NCBI GenBank assembly: GCA_900542495.1
Contig: UQNW01000005.1
Location: 1-64,000 of the forward strand
Origin: an uncultured Roseburia sp.
GTDB lineage: Bacteria; Bacillota; Clostridia; Lachnospirales; Lachnospiraceae
Length of the DNA stretch: 64,000 nt
Direction of reading: 5' to 3'
The position numbers and the translations under genes were made by a program. Positions within the stretch are counted from its first letter, which is position 1; every line of letters begins with the position of its first letter. A model generated the notes under the pieces. That model was not told where the DNA came from, did no database searches, and saw nothing but the letters and a program-made list of their open reading frames with translations. This document shows, one piece after another, positions 43,348 to 52,747 of the stretch.

Positions 43348-44688
43348 CTACTCCCCACGTTCTTTTCCTTTTTCCCGTTCCGGTTCTCTTGGCTGCCGTA
43401 AAATGCTGTCTATGTTCTGTTTGATAACGTCGTACTCTTTGACCTGTTTTTTCAGTCTGCCATAGTCGGCGTAAAGGGCTTCTTTCTGTTCCTGGAGCTT
43501 TTCATATTCCGATTGCAGCGCGGTGAGGTTCGGGAGCTTGGAAACGCCCGCCGCCTTTAATGCCTTTGCCGCTGCTTCATGCAAGATGATTTCGCGCTCA
43601 TGGGCTGCCCGGTAACTGTCCTTATTTCTTGCTTTGCGGTATGCGTCATAGGCGGGTTTTGTCTTTTGGAACGTGGAAACATTCTTGATAAGCACCGCCA
43701 TATCTGCAAGCCGTTTTTCCGCGCTCTTTAATGCGTCTGCCGCCTGTTCGCTCTCTGTCTGTATCTCTGCGATTTTTGCGGTCAAGTCGGTGTATTGTTC
43801 AATCTTGTGTTCCGTAATAAAATTCATGGTCTTAGCTGCCTGTTTCAGATTGTGGATTTTCGCCCATTGTTCATAACCCCGGCTCTGCGCCGCCTTGATA
43901 CTGTTTTCAATATCAATGAGCAGGGACACGCCGCGTTCTGTCTTGGGAGCTTTGGCGGTGCGGGTACGCTTGCCCTCTATCCGTTCCCGGATTGCTTCCT
44001 CTGTATAATCTGCGCCGAGGGTTTTCAAACGGGTAAACCGTTCCTGTCCCGGAACCAAACAGGACACATATTTTCCCCGTTTGATTGTGAAGCCTTCTGC
44101 CTGTAACCGCGCGAGCAATTCTTCAAAGTCGGACACTTGGGGGATAAGGGTATCGACGGCAAGTTTCAATTTTGCTTTGGCGGTTTTCTCTTTCTTATAC
44201 ACCGCATAATTCTTTCCCTTGCCGCCTTTCTCCGGCACAAGGACGGACAAGCCGTTTTCCCGGCACAGCCTGTCGCTGATGTTGCGTATTCCGTAATAGG
44301 TGCGCTTGTTGGAAACATACTTGTGGTAGTCTACAAAGTTTACCGCACAAAAAATGATGTGGTTATGGATATGCCCTTTATCTATGTGAGTGGTAAGGAC
44401 GTATTCATATTGCCCCTTTGTTACCGCGTCGGCAAGCTGTTTTCCGATTTCATGGGCTTTCTCATAATCGACTTCCCCCGGCTCAAAAGATTGTATCAAA
44501 TGGTGTGCGAGGTTGTTTCCTCTGTCAAGAGCTTGCGACAATGTAAATCCGAACTCAATATCTGCCGTTTCATAGCTGCACCCGAACGAGGACACCAGCA
44601 TTTTCCCGTCCGTCTTGTCCGGGTTTTGGATATAGTCAAGGGCTTTTTTTAACGTGCTTTTAATAGGCTTAATCTTTGTAACCGCCAT
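43348..44688 (-). CDS. Relaxase/mobilization nuclease (MobA/VirD2 type)
   Basis: 446 residues. The relaxase triad H-x-D-x(n)-H-x-H-N-H is at 101-110 (THIDKGHIHNHIIFCAVN). The N-terminal 200 residues are the catalytic domain; the C-terminal half is a long helical, Glu/Lys-rich coiled-coil region. It nicks oriT and pilots the strand during transfer through a helper conjugation system. Starts inside the mobC gene (40-base overlap). Confidence 0.92.
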   Translation of the reverse strand: MAVTKIKPIKSTLKKALDYIQNPDKTDGKMLVSSFGCSYETADIEFGFTLSQALDRGNNLAHHLIQSFEPGEVDYEKAHEIGKQLADAVTKGQYEYVLTTHIDKGHIHNHIIFCAVNFVDYHKYVSNKRTYYGIRNISDRLCRENGLSVLVPEKGGKGKNYAVYKKEKTAKAKLKLAVDTLIPQVSDFEELLARLQAEGFTIKRGKYVSCLVPGQERFTRLKTLGADYTEEAIRERIEGKRTRTAKAPKTERGVSLLIDIENSIKAAQSRGYEQWAKIHNLKQAAKTMNFITEHKIEQYTDLTAKIAEIQTESEQAADALKSAEKRLADMAVLIKNVSTFQKTKPAYDAYRKARNKDSYRAAHEREIILHEAAAKALKAAGVSKLPNLTALQSEYEKLQEQKEALYADYGRLKKQVKEYDVIKQNIDSILRQPREPEREKGKERGE

Positions 44689-44978
44689 ATCTCCGCAAGC
44701 ACCTCCTTGATTTCTTCTATATCCTCTTGGTAGACGCTGCCCGTCGCATTGACGCGCTTTGCAATCTGATTGACATTGACCCCGATTTTCTGTATCTCCG
44801 CTGTCATAGCTTTTATGTCGGCATGGTCTATCTGAATGATATACCCGTCGATTGCCATTTTCCGCAAGTAGGCTTCCATGTTCCGGGTAGGGACGAGCTG
44901 CATTTTCTGTTCAATGAACGCCCGTTCTTCCTCTGTTACTCTGAATTTAATTTGTACTGTCCGTTTCCTGCCGTTCAT
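44649..44978 (-). CDS. mobC: MobC-type relaxosome accessory protein
   Basis: 109 residues: a ribbon-helix-helix start (GRKRTVQIKFRVTEEERAFI) followed by helices with the MobC-typical GVNVNQIAKRVNATG. It binds oriT and helps the relaxase. I start at ATG 44978 after AAAGGAG; the longer frame upstream crosses the likely oriT. Confidence 0.85.
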   Translation of the reverse strand: MNGRKRTVQIKFRVTEEERAFIEQKMQLVPTRNMEAYLRKMAIDGYIIQIDHADIKAMTAEIQKIGVNVNQIAKRVNATGSVYQEDIEEIKEVLAEIWRLQRLSLLKAR

Positions 44979-44989
44979 CGGCTCACACT

Positions 44990-45110
44990 CCTTTCCATTC
45001 CGAGGGTTTGGGACACTTCCCAACAAGCAATTTTCAACCGACGCGCCGCAGCGCAGGAGGGCGAAAATACGGAAAGGGTACCCCTTTCCTATGCTTGCTA
45101 AGAAACTTTC
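44990..45110. other. Putative oriT region
   Basis: Non-coding, GC-rich stretch upstream of mobC with inverted repeats TTGGGA-CACT-TCCCAA (near 45009) and GGAAAGGGTACCCCTTTCC (near 45073). Origins of transfer of MobC/MobA systems usually lie here. No nic site is assigned. Confidence 0.45.
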
Positions 45111-45222
45111 TCCCTTTATCCCTACTACATGGAAAATCTGATTTTGCCAAAGCAGGACAAAAGAAAAACGCCGCAAACTGCGACGTTTCAAACTGCTTTT
45201 TCTATGAAGAAACGAGGGAACT

Positions 45223-45582
45223 TTATTCCCCCGTTATTTCGTTGTTGGCTTCCTCAATCCCTTTTGCGGTAGCTGACAGGATTTTCAAATCCTTTTCGCT
45301 CATGCCGTTGAGCATGGTATCAAGCTGACGGCGGCGTGTGGACTTTTCCTGTTCCCGTTCCGGGAAAAAGAACTGGTCTACCGATACGTCAAGCAGGGTT
45401 ACAAGCTCATACAAAATCTGCAAACTTGGGTGCTGCCCGCTGTTTTCAATGGACGCGATATATCGCGGCGCAATGTTCAGCTTATCCGCTAACTGGTTGC
45501 GGGAAATTCCCTTTGCTTTTCTTGCCGCTTTGATAGCCTGTCCGAAAGCCTTAAAATCAAACTTTTCTTTGCTCTGCTTCAT
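45223..45582 (-). CDS. XRE family HTH regulator
   Basis: About 119 residues. The HTH is FGQAIKAARKAKGISRNQLA, then IAPRYIASIENSGQHPSL, at ~10-50, followed by a helical tail with REQEKSTRRRQLD. I take ATG 45582 (MKQSKEKFD); TTG 45597 and ATG 45588 are also in frame. Probably represses element excision or transfer genes. Confidence 0.82.
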   Translation of the reverse strand: MKQSKEKFDFKAFGQAIKAARKAKGISRNQLADKLNIAPRYIASIENSGQHPSLQILYELVTLLDVSVDQFFFPEREQEKSTRRRQLDTMLNGMSEKDLKILSATAKGIEEANNEITGE

Positions 45583-45742
45583 AATCATTTCACCCAACTA
45601 CATTGTATATTTCATCTCTCTTTCAAGATATGATTACACACATCATAGTATGGATAGAAATAGAGCATATCATGTACTTGCTATTATTCGGTTATCCGAG
45701 TATAATTATATTGATAATGTTTGAAGAAAGGACGGTTACGAT

Positions 45743-45925
45743 ATGGAATATATGTCTTGTCCCGAAGCAGCGGAAAAATGGGGTATTTCTGAACGGCGTG
45801 TGCAGATACTTTGTAAAGAAAATCGAATACCTGGTGTTTCAAAAATCGGTTATATGTGGTTGATACCCAAGAGCGCAGTAAAACCATTTGATAAAAGGAT
45901 AAAAAGGAGTGTAGACAATGAATGA
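45743..45925 (+). CDS. Small excisionase/MerR-like DNA-binding protein
   Basis: 60 residues with a single winged HTH (CPEAAEKWGISERRVQILCK, ENRIPGVSKIGYMWLIP), of the excisionase/helix-turn-helix-17 type. Its end overlaps the start of the response-regulator gene by eight bases, so it belongs to the cargo operon and may regulate it, like the small regulator that precedes vanR in some van operons. Confidence 0.72.
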   Translation: MEYMSCPEAAEKWGISERRVQILCKENRIPGVSKIGYMWLIPKSAVKPFDKRIKRSVDNE

Positions 45926-46616
45926 AAAAATTTTAGTTGTAGATGATGAAAAAGAGATAGCAGATTTACTTGAAGTTTATCTTAAAAACGATAATTATAT
46001 AGTACACAAATATTACAATGGAATTGAAGCATTGGAATGTATTCAGAAAACGGAAATTGATTTGGCGATATTGGACGTTATGCTTCCTGATATAGACGGA
46101 TTCCGTATTTGCCAAAAAATTAGAGAAAATTATTATTTCCCTGTTATTATGCTTACAGCTAAAATTGATGATGGCGATAAAATAATGGGGCTAACAATAG
46201 GTGCCGATGATTATATAACAAAACCTTTTAATCCCCTTGAAGTCATTGCAAGAGTGAAAACACAGTTAAGACGCTATCAGAAGTACAACAATCCAACAAA
46301 AAAGCAGTTTTTTCCAAAAAGTGAATATGACATTAGAGGATTGATTATCAATAAGGACACGCATAAATGCTTTTTGTTCGGAAAAGAAATATCTTTAACT
46401 CCTATCGAGTTTTCAATCCTTTGGTATTTATGTGAACATCAAGGCAAAGTTGTTTCAACTGAGGAACTATTTGAAAATATCTGGAAAGAAAAATATTTAG
46501 ATAATAACAACACCGTAATGGCACATATAGGGCGGCTTAGAGAAAAATTAAATGAACCCGCCAAAAATCCAAAATTTATCAAAACAGTTTGGGGGGTAGG
46601 TTATGAAATTGAATAA
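45918..46616 (+). CDS. VanR-like response regulator (OmpR family)
   Basis: 232 residues. Receiver domain with ILVVDDEKEIADLLEVYLKN, phospho-acceptor Asp in LAILDVMLPDIDG and Lys in YITKPFNPLEVIAR; OmpR winged helix with SLTPIEFSILWYLCEHQGK and KTVWGVGYEIE. The sequence follows VanR of glycopeptide-resistance operons closely as I remember it. Overlaps the kinase gene by 14 bases. Likely switches on the downstream exporter genes. Confidence 0.9.
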   Translation: MNEKILVVDDEKEIADLLEVYLKNDNYIVHKYYNGIEALECIQKTEIDLAILDVMLPDIDGFRICQKIRENYYFPVIMLTAKIDDGDKIMGLTIGADDYITKPFNPLEVIARVKTQLRRYQKYNNPTKKQFFPKSEYDIRGLIINKDTHKCFLFGKEISLTPIEFSILWYLCEHQGKVVSTEELFENIWKEKYLDNNNTVMAHIGRLREKLNEPAKNPKFIKTVWGVGYEIE

Positions 46617-47691
46617 AAATGAACAAAATTATCTGCTTACAATCCTGTTTAAAAGTTATATCTTACAGAGTGTAATTTGTTCGGGAATTATCTTAGTGTG
46701 TACGGTTTCGTTAGATATGGGACTTACTTGGGTACTGGATAGATATGTGGAACATTACTACCTGATATATAGGGGACTTTATGTTTATATGGTAGGGCTT
46801 ATATTATGGGTAGTTTGCATTTTGTATTTGACTTATAAACTTTTGAAAAAGGTTGTTAATTATGTCTACGAGTTACAAGCTGCAACAGGAAAACTATTTG
46901 ATAAATCAGTAGATTATATTGAACTCTCACCGGAACTAAGCGAAATTGCTATCAACATAAATCGCTTAAAGCAAGAAGCAGAAAACAATGCGCGACTTGC
47001 ACAGGAAAATGAACAGCGCAAGAATGATTTGATTATGTACCTTGCACATGATTTGAAAACGCCGCTTTCTTCCGTCATTGGCTATCTAACACTACTGCAT
47101 GATGATGAACAACAAATATCACAGGAGTTAAGAGAAAAGTATCTTTCTATTTCTCTTGATAAAGCAGAACGTCTTGAAGATTTGATAAACGAGTTTTTTG
47201 AAATCACACGATTTAACTTATCTAACATAACATTACAATACAGCAACATAAATTTGACCCGTTTATTAGAACAACTTATCTATGAATTTAAGCCCATATT
47301 AAAGGAAAAAAATTTGAAATGTACTCTCAATAGTACAAGCGACATTATGCTACATTGCGACGCAAACAAAATACAACGTGTGTTCGATAATCTCTTGCGT
47401 AATGCGGTAATTTACAGTTATACAGATACAGAAGTTGCAATAACCACAGAACTTCAAGAGAACACTATTGTAATTACTTTTGAAAATTTTGGGAATCCTA
47501 TCGCAGAAGAAAAACTAAAACTAATATTTGAGCAGTTTTACCGAGTTGACACATCAAGAAATACTACAAGTGGTGGTGCCGGATTGGGACTTGCGATTGC
47601 GAAACATATTGTAGAACTACATAAGGGGACTATTGTTGCTCATAGTAAAGACGAGTGTATAAAATTTATAGTTACACTTCCACTTTCGTAG
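46603..47691 (+). CDS. VanS-like sensor histidine kinase
   Basis: 362 residues. Two N-terminal membrane helices (about 17-35 and 58-75), linker, then the H-box MYLAHDLKTPLSSVIGYLTL, N-box NKIQRVFDNLLRNA, and G-boxes GGAGLGLAIAKHIVELH. The short outer loop suggests that it senses a membrane or cell-wall-active compound. Partner of the response regulator. Confidence 0.9.
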   Translation: MKLNKNEQNYLLTILFKSYILQSVICSGIILVCTVSLDMGLTWVLDRYVEHYYLIYRGLYVYMVGLILWVVCILYLTYKLLKKVVNYVYELQAATGKLFDKSVDYIELSPELSEIAININRLKQEAENNARLAQENEQRKNDLIMYLAHDLKTPLSSVIGYLTLLHDDEQQISQELREKYLSISLDKAERLEDLINEFFEITRFNLSNITLQYSNINLTRLLEQLIYEFKPILKEKNLKCTLNSTSDIMLHCDANKIQRVFDNLLRNAVIYSYTDTEVAITTELQENTIVITFENFGNPIAEEKLKLIFEQFYRVDTSRNTTSGGAGLGLAIAKHIVELHKGTIVAHSKDECIKFIVTLPLS

Positions 47692-47843
47692 GAAAATCGT
47701 AAGAAATTCCGTAGCAAAAAAGAGGATTTTCTTGCGAACAATCATCAAAATTAAGGCTTTTATTTTGATATAATTATTGTATCAAGGTGAAAGCCTTTTA
47801 TCTTTAAACGAAATATAATATACAATAACAAGGAGGTATGTTG

Positions 47844-48674
47844 GTGAAATACCAAAATCGAATTATGGCGTTACCTATGCTATGTATGATAATAATTGTG
47901 TTATCTGCCTGTTGTTTTGACGAGCAGAAAAATGAAACCAGTAACGTAAATCCAAAAGTACAATCCGTTGAAACGGTATCCGTTACTCGCGGTAATCTTA
48001 CTCCAACGGTATCTGCTCACACAACTATTATTCCGGCTTTGGATTTTGTTTTATGTTCTTCTGTTGAGGGTACTTTTGAAGCCTGTTCCTCAGCCGGCAA
48101 CAAAATTACTGAGGGTGGTGTGATTGGGAAAGTATCTGAAGAAGAAATAAAATCCCCAGTTGACGCAACGATTCTTTCTATTATCTCATCTAATGAGAGT
48201 GTTCCCAAAAATTATCCCTTAGCAACAGCTAAGTACACAGGTTTTGCTCTCAATATTGAAGCTGAAAATTTTTTGAAAATATTGCCGGAAAATGCAGCAT
48301 TAAAAGCAAAGTTTCAAGTAGTTGATGGTGTGGGACCTACGGAAGCGATTGCAGTTGTAGTACCAGTATCAGAAAATGCAGAAAGCACATTGCAATGTTT
48401 AATTGGAAAAGATATTGATGTAAAACCCGGACAAAGTGCTACCGTTGTCATAACAGCCGAAACTAGAAAAGATGTGCTTTTGTTACCACTTTCAGTCATT
48501 GCGGGCAGACAAGGTAAGGGAATGGTAACCGTAATAAATGACGGAAAACAAATTCAAACAGAAGTTATGCTGGGTGCAACTGATGGTGCATATATAGAAA
48601 TATTGTCGGGTGTAAATGAGGGCGATACAATTTCTTCTATTCCCCCAAACCTTGACCCAAGGAGTAAGGAGTAA
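47844..48674 (+). CDS. Membrane-fusion (HlyD/MacA-like) lipoprotein of an ABC exporter
   Basis: About 276 residues. Lipoprotein signal with lipobox LSAC, a beta-barrel/lipoyl-type region (VETVSVTRGNLTPTVSAHTT, GGVIGKVSEEEIKSPVDATI) and a C-terminal beta part (VLLLPLSVIAGRQGKG). GTG 47844 fits the AGGAGG site better than the ATG at 47838. In Gram-positive bacteria such proteins join MacB-like pumps. Confidence 0.8.
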   Translation: MKYQNRIMALPMLCMIIIVLSACCFDEQKNETSNVNPKVQSVETVSVTRGNLTPTVSAHTTIIPALDFVLCSSVEGTFEACSSAGNKITEGGVIGKVSEEEIKSPVDATILSIISSNESVPKNYPLATAKYTGFALNIEAENFLKILPENAALKAKFQVVDGVGPTEAIAVVVPVSENAESTLQCLIGKDIDVKPGQSATVVITAETRKDVLLLPLSVIAGRQGKGMVTVINDGKQIQTEVMLGATDGAYIEILSGVNEGDTISSIPPNLDPRSKE

Positions 48675-48682
48675 TTTGTAAC

Positions 48683-49396
48683 ATGGAAAAAACGAATGGA
48701 GGAAATTTAATTCAAATAAAAAACTTGGTAGCGACTGTTAATTTGAATAATGGTGATACCTTAGTAACTGTAAACAAAGCAAATATGGAACTAAAGCGAG
48801 GAAACAGCTATGCTATTGTAGGCAAATCGGGTTCAGGAAAAACAAGCCTTATATCAATTATAGGTTTACTCAACCACTCATATCAAGGCGAATTTCTTTA
48901 TAATGGTATGTCTGTTTCCACTTTAACAGATAGCCAGCTATCTATGCTTCGAGCAAGTAATATCGGTTTTGTTTTTCAAAACTATTCTTTAATTAAACAT
49001 TTAAGAGTTTGGGAAAATATTGAGCTTCCTTTACTTTATTCCAAAAAGAAAATGAATACAAGACAGCGGAAAGAAGCAATACGAAATCTTTTGCAAAGTG
49101 TTGGATTAGAAGGAAAAGAAAATGATTATCCATCTAATTTATCAGGAGGCGAACAACAAAGAGTGGCGATTGCCCGCGCACTTGCAGTATCGCCGGAAGC
49201 CATTTTATGTGATGAACCTACTGGTGCTTTAGATAAAAAAACCGGAAAACAAATTATGGACCTTTTACATCAAGTTGTGCTTAAAAATGGCATTATGCTT
49301 TTAATAGTAACTCATGACCTCGATATTGCAAAGACTTGTAATACAATTTTTGAAATGGACGGAGGGAGGCTTCAATGTGTTAAATATGATTCTTAA
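48683..49396 (+). CDS. MacB/LolD-type ABC ATPase
   Basis: 237 residues: Walker A GKSGSGKTS, Q-loop FVFQNYSLIKH, signature LSGGEQQR, Walker B AILCDEPTGALD, H-loop VTHD. Typical of pumps for antimicrobial peptides and lipoproteins. Overlaps the permease start. Confidence 0.92.
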   Translation: MEKTNGGNLIQIKNLVATVNLNNGDTLVTVNKANMELKRGNSYAIVGKSGSGKTSLISIIGLLNHSYQGEFLYNGMSVSTLTDSQLSMLRASNIGFVFQNYSLIKHLRVWENIELPLLYSKKKMNTRQRKEAIRNLLQSVGLEGKENDYPSNLSGGEQQRVAIARALAVSPEAILCDEPTGALDKKTGKQIMDLLHQVVLKNGIMLLIVTHDLDIAKTCNTIFEMDGGRLQCVKYDS

Positions 49397-50573
49397 AGAC
49401 CTTCGTATTTCTCCTCTAAGAAATATCTTAACAGGTATATCGATGTTTGTAGGAATTATTGCAATGATTAGTTCTGTCTTGGTGGGAACGCTTGGTAAAG
49501 AATATTTGATTTCTGTCAATGCACAGATGTATGGATGGAGTCCTACATATTCTTTTTCAATTACAGGATCAGATTTTCAAGATACCATTAAAATGGAGAA
49601 TTTTTTTCGAGAAATTTACAATACTGATCATTTTGTGGCTGTTACCTTTTCCATGCTGGAAGAGATAACAGTTGCTCCAGTAGCGTCTGTCTCTTCTCTA
49701 CAAGACATAAGTGACACTGTTTACAAAAAGACTGTACCCGTAGATGTTGTTTTTACTACAAGCACATATAACAAAATCTATAATTTGCCTATGTCATCAG
49801 GGGATTGGTTTGATTCTTCGGAAATAAATAAAACTCTGTGCATGGTAGTAAATAAAGCAGCACAGAATTATTTTGATACTTCATATGCTGTTGGAAATGT
49901 AGAAAGTAGTCTTTCATTAACACCATTTAATGTGGTAGGTACTGTGAATGACGGGACAGATATACCAACTGTATATCTTGACGCCCATTCAATAGAACTA
50001 CTTGTTCCGAATATGTGGAAAGTAAAAAATGCAACTGTTCATTGGCATTCAGAAGCGGGAATTACCATGAGACAGATGTATTCGTCATTACATGACATTT
50101 TAGAAGATACAATAGGAGGAAATTTGGATATCATAGGGAAAAGTGATATTGGAGATACTTATAATTCCGTACTTTCTGTACTTCAATTAGGACTTTTGGT
50201 AACATCATTTTTATTGTTATTTGTTTCTGTATTAGGACAAATTAACATAGGGTTATCATCCTTGGAACAACGTACTCACGAATTACTAATTAGACGGGCG
50301 ATTGGCGCTTCTCGTGCGAATATTGTTACTTTAGTGTTAGGCGCACAATTAACTATATCAGTGTTTGTTTGTATTGTTTCAATCCTGATATCCTTTTTCT
50401 TGGTTCAAGGCATGGGGTTATTTCTGCCTGTGGATTCTCCCGTAGCGGCACTGGAATATCCTATTCTTTCGGCAGTGGTAGCTGTTATAACATCCGTTGT
50501 TGTAGCGTTGCTTGGAGGACTATTGCCAGCGTTAAAAGCTGCAAAGCTTGAACCTGCATTGGCGCTTAGATAA
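49377..50573 (+). CDS. MacB/FtsX-type ABC permease
   Basis: About 398 residues: one helix at the N-terminus, a large outer domain (~50-270), then three C-terminal helices (LGLLVTSFLLLFVSVLGQIN, FVCIVSILISFF, AVVAVITSVVVALLGGLLPA) of the FtsX fold. The coupling motif HELLIRRAIGASRANI is present. GTG 49377 lies 7 bases after GGAGG and inside the ATPase gene. Confidence 0.88.
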   Translation: MLNMILKDLRISPLRNILTGISMFVGIIAMISSVLVGTLGKEYLISVNAQMYGWSPTYSFSITGSDFQDTIKMENFFREIYNTDHFVAVTFSMLEEITVAPVASVSSLQDISDTVYKKTVPVDVVFTTSTYNKIYNLPMSSGDWFDSSEINKTLCMVVNKAAQNYFDTSYAVGNVESSLSLTPFNVVGTVNDGTDIPTVYLDAHSIELLVPNMWKVKNATVHWHSEAGITMRQMYSSLHDILEDTIGGNLDIIGKSDIGDTYNSVLSVLQLGLLVTSFLLLFVSVLGQINIGLSSLEQRTHELLIRRAIGASRANIVTLVLGAQLTISVFVCIVSILISFFLVQGMGLFLPVDSPVAALEYPILSAVVAVITSVVVALLGGLLPALKAAKLEPALALR

Positions 50574-50602
50574 AATAAATTTTATAAAATTGGAGGAAAA
50601 AC

Positions 50603-51094
50603 ATGAAAATATTATCTATGAAAACAACGATTTTTTTAGGAGCAATGCTTTCTTTATTGGTATGTCTGATGTTTACAGGTTGTTCAAATTCTGAAACAAA
50701 TTCTACTTCAAGAGGACTCACGGATTTTGCACACATTGAAGAAGAATATCTTGCAACCATTGACAGTTTGAATTGGCCTGATGGCATTACACTTCCTGAT
50801 AAACTGGAAGATGAAGATACAGGAGCTTCCTTTCAGGTTGGTTATGGAGAAACGAGAGCTTCTTATTTGTGGGAATATTCATGGATGAAAGAATGGCTTG
50901 ATACTTATAATACAGATCCAGAGCGAGCCGAAAAAGCATTAGAAGAATTGGAAAAAGCCTTCGACATGCCATATATGGGAATAGACCGGTGTGATGACGC
51001 AACTCGTAATTATTTGCGCGAAAATATAGATAAAGCAAAATTAGGTGACCCCTCTGGATTTACAGAAAGTATAAGAGCAAATTATGCCAATTAG
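50603..51094 (+). CDS. Small lipoprotein, function unknown
   Basis: 163 residues with a signal peptide and lipobox FTGC. The mature part is acidic and helical (EKALEELEKAFDMPYMG) with no recognised domain. It lies between the exporter and the serine hydrolase and is likely part of the same resistance operon, perhaps as a sequestering or sensor lipoprotein. Confidence 0.75.
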   Translation: MKILSMKTTIFLGAMLSLLVCLMFTGCSNSETNSTSRGLTDFAHIEEEYLATIDSLNWPDGITLPDKLEDEDTGASFQVGYGETRASYLWEYSWMKEWLDTYNTDPERAEKALEELEKAFDMPYMGIDRCDDATRNYLRENIDKAKLGDPSGFTESIRANYAN

Positions 51095-51138
51095 ATTTAC
51101 CTATTAAATCTGACTGATTACTGTCGGAGGTGCAATTT

Positions 51139-52098
51139 ATGAAAAGAAAATACAAGAGAAGGACGTCTCGTTTCGGAATATTTTTTGTTTTCCTTACTGC
51201 TGTAACGATAGCAGGTGTATTTTTCATACCGTGGGCAATGAAACCTGACAATTTTCGCAATGAGAAGAATAAAATCAACTCTTGGCTGAATGGAATTTTC
51301 TTTCAAGATTTTTATAATGCAAAATCCCTCATATTAGTTGACCTTTCTAATGACAATATATTTATTTCAAAGCGAGAAAACGAGCAACAGCTTCCTGCCA
51401 GCTTAGCCAAATTATTTGTCATTGAATACGCAGCAACACTTGCGGATTTAGATAGTATTGTTCCTGCAAATTATGAAGCAATCCAATTAACTAAACCTGG
51501 TTCATCTGTTGCGAATATAGACGCGAAAAAATATTTTCTCCACAATTTGTTTGCTGCCATGTTGGTTCCATCTGGAAATGACGCTGCTTATGTAGTCGCG
51601 GATTATTGTGGTTCTATTCTTTCACCACAAGCTAAGAATAGTCAAGAACGTATTAATGTTTTTATGGAACATCTAAATAATTACTTACAAAATCAAGGGT
51701 ATGAAAACACAATTTTATATGACCCAAGCGGATATGATGTCAATGCTCTCACTACCGTTTCAGACCTAAAATCAGTATCTACTCACCTTTTAGAGAAGCA
51801 ATGGTTTAGAGATATTGTTTCAAAGAGTAATTATACAGCTACTTTACCTGACGGAAGTACGCAGACATGGAGGAATACTAATACTTTTCTTGACCAAACA
51901 TCAGAATATTACAATGAAAATGTTAAAGGTATCAAGACAGGTTCCTTATCTAATGACTATAATTTAGTTGTTCTTTATCAACAACATGGAAAGGAATTTT
52001 TAATATGTAGTTTAGGCTCTCAATCGGATTCTTCAAGATATGATGATGTGAATTATATTCTTAAAACAATAGATGAATCTGACTATTTAACTAAATGA
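51139..52098 (+). CDS. D-Ala-D-Ala carboxypeptidase-like serine hydrolase (peptidase S11)
   Basis: About 319 residues. One N-terminal membrane helix (FGIFFVFLTAVTIAGVFFIP), then the penicillin-binding fold with S88-L-A-K91, S145-G-N147 and KTG (GIKTGSLSND). It would trim pentapeptide stems outside the cell, in line with a VanRS-regulated cell-wall defence; it is a serine enzyme, not the zinc VanY type. ATG 51139 sits 8 bases after GGAGG. Its stop is followed within four bases by the integrase remnant. Confidence 0.85.
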   Translation: MKRKYKRRTSRFGIFFVFLTAVTIAGVFFIPWAMKPDNFRNEKNKINSWLNGIFFQDFYNAKSLILVDLSNDNIFISKRENEQQLPASLAKLFVIEYAATLADLDSIVPANYEAIQLTKPGSSVANIDAKKYFLHNLFAAMLVPSGNDAAYVVADYCGSILSPQAKNSQERINVFMEHLNNYLQNQGYENTILYDPSGYDVNALTTVSDLKSVSTHLLEKQWFRDIVSKSNYTATLPDGSTQTWRNTNTFLDQTSEYYNENVKGIKTGSLSNDYNLVVLYQQHGKEFLICSLGSQSDSSRYDDVNYILKTIDESDYLTK

Positions 52099-52101
52099 TT
52101 T

Positions 52102-52536
52102 CATCTGCCGGACGACGGCAAGCCTTACTATGACAATGACCTTGTTGTAGCAAAGCCGGACGGCGCACCTATCGCCGCGTCGTGGGTGTCCTCTCAATTT
52201 GGAAAGCTGCTTGAAGATTTGGATATGCCGCACATTCGTTTTCACGATTTACGACATACGGCAGCGACCAATATGCACCAACTGACAGGCGACTTCTATA
52301 CGGTTGGCGAAGTCTTGGGGCATACGCTTGCGGGTATCGGCGCGTCGCTTGGGCTTTCCATGAACTTTGAAGCTGTTACCGCCCGTTATGTGGACGTGCG
52401 GCTTGAACGAAAAAAAGAAGTTTTGGACGCTTACCATAGCGCGGTGGAAAAAGCAGCCCCGGAGAAACCAAAGGAAGCCGAGCCGAAAAAAGGAAAACGG
52501 GCAGCAAAGAAAAAACACAGCGAAATAGACCTTTAA
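52102..52536 (+). pseudogene. C-terminal remnant of a tyrosine integrase
   Basis: About 144 codons: HLPDDGKPYY, then IRFHDLRHTAATNM (HxxR box), VGEVLGHTLAGIG and the nucleophile Tyr in VTARYVDVRLERKKEV. The N-terminal arm-binding and first catalytic parts are absent, replaced by the cargo that ends at 52098. No start codon or ribosome site is present for the fragment itself. The element likely cannot move alone. Confidence 0.85.
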
Positions 52537-52590
52537 CCGCTGTATCTCTTTACTGCTCTTTACAACCTTTTATATGCCCGCGTGGAATTT

Positions 52591-52628
52591 GGGCACCATT
52601 TGGGCACCATTTACGGAAAAAGCACCAT
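52591..52628 (+). repeat. Right arm-type repeats (two GGGCACCATTT copies)
   Basis: GGGCACCATTT at 52591-52601 and 52602-52612, then AGCACCAT. Same orientation as the left copy at 41875. Confidence 0.5.
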
Positions 52629-52647
52629 GAAAACAGAGGGTAAAAGA

Positions 52648-52698
52648 AACGCCGACAACTCACAAAAACGTAGTGTTCATGCGGGTTTTCGGCGTTTT
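52648..52698 (+). terminator. Terminator after the integrase
   Basis: AAACGCCGA pairs with TCGGCGTTTT over a ~32-base loop, followed by a T-rich stretch. Confidence 0.55.
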
Positions 52699-52747
52699 CC
52701 TATCCCTTAACGGGCTTCTATTCATCTTGTGCGAGAGAGAAAAATTC

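Noticed and set aside
44137..44652. 171-codon plus-strand frame opposite the relaxase
   Set aside because: Antisense shadow of the relaxase catalytic domain, which has clear motifs on the minus strand.
44649..45191. Longer MobC start at 45191
   Set aside because: The extra 71 residues have no ribosome site, look non-coding and would cover the probable oriT.
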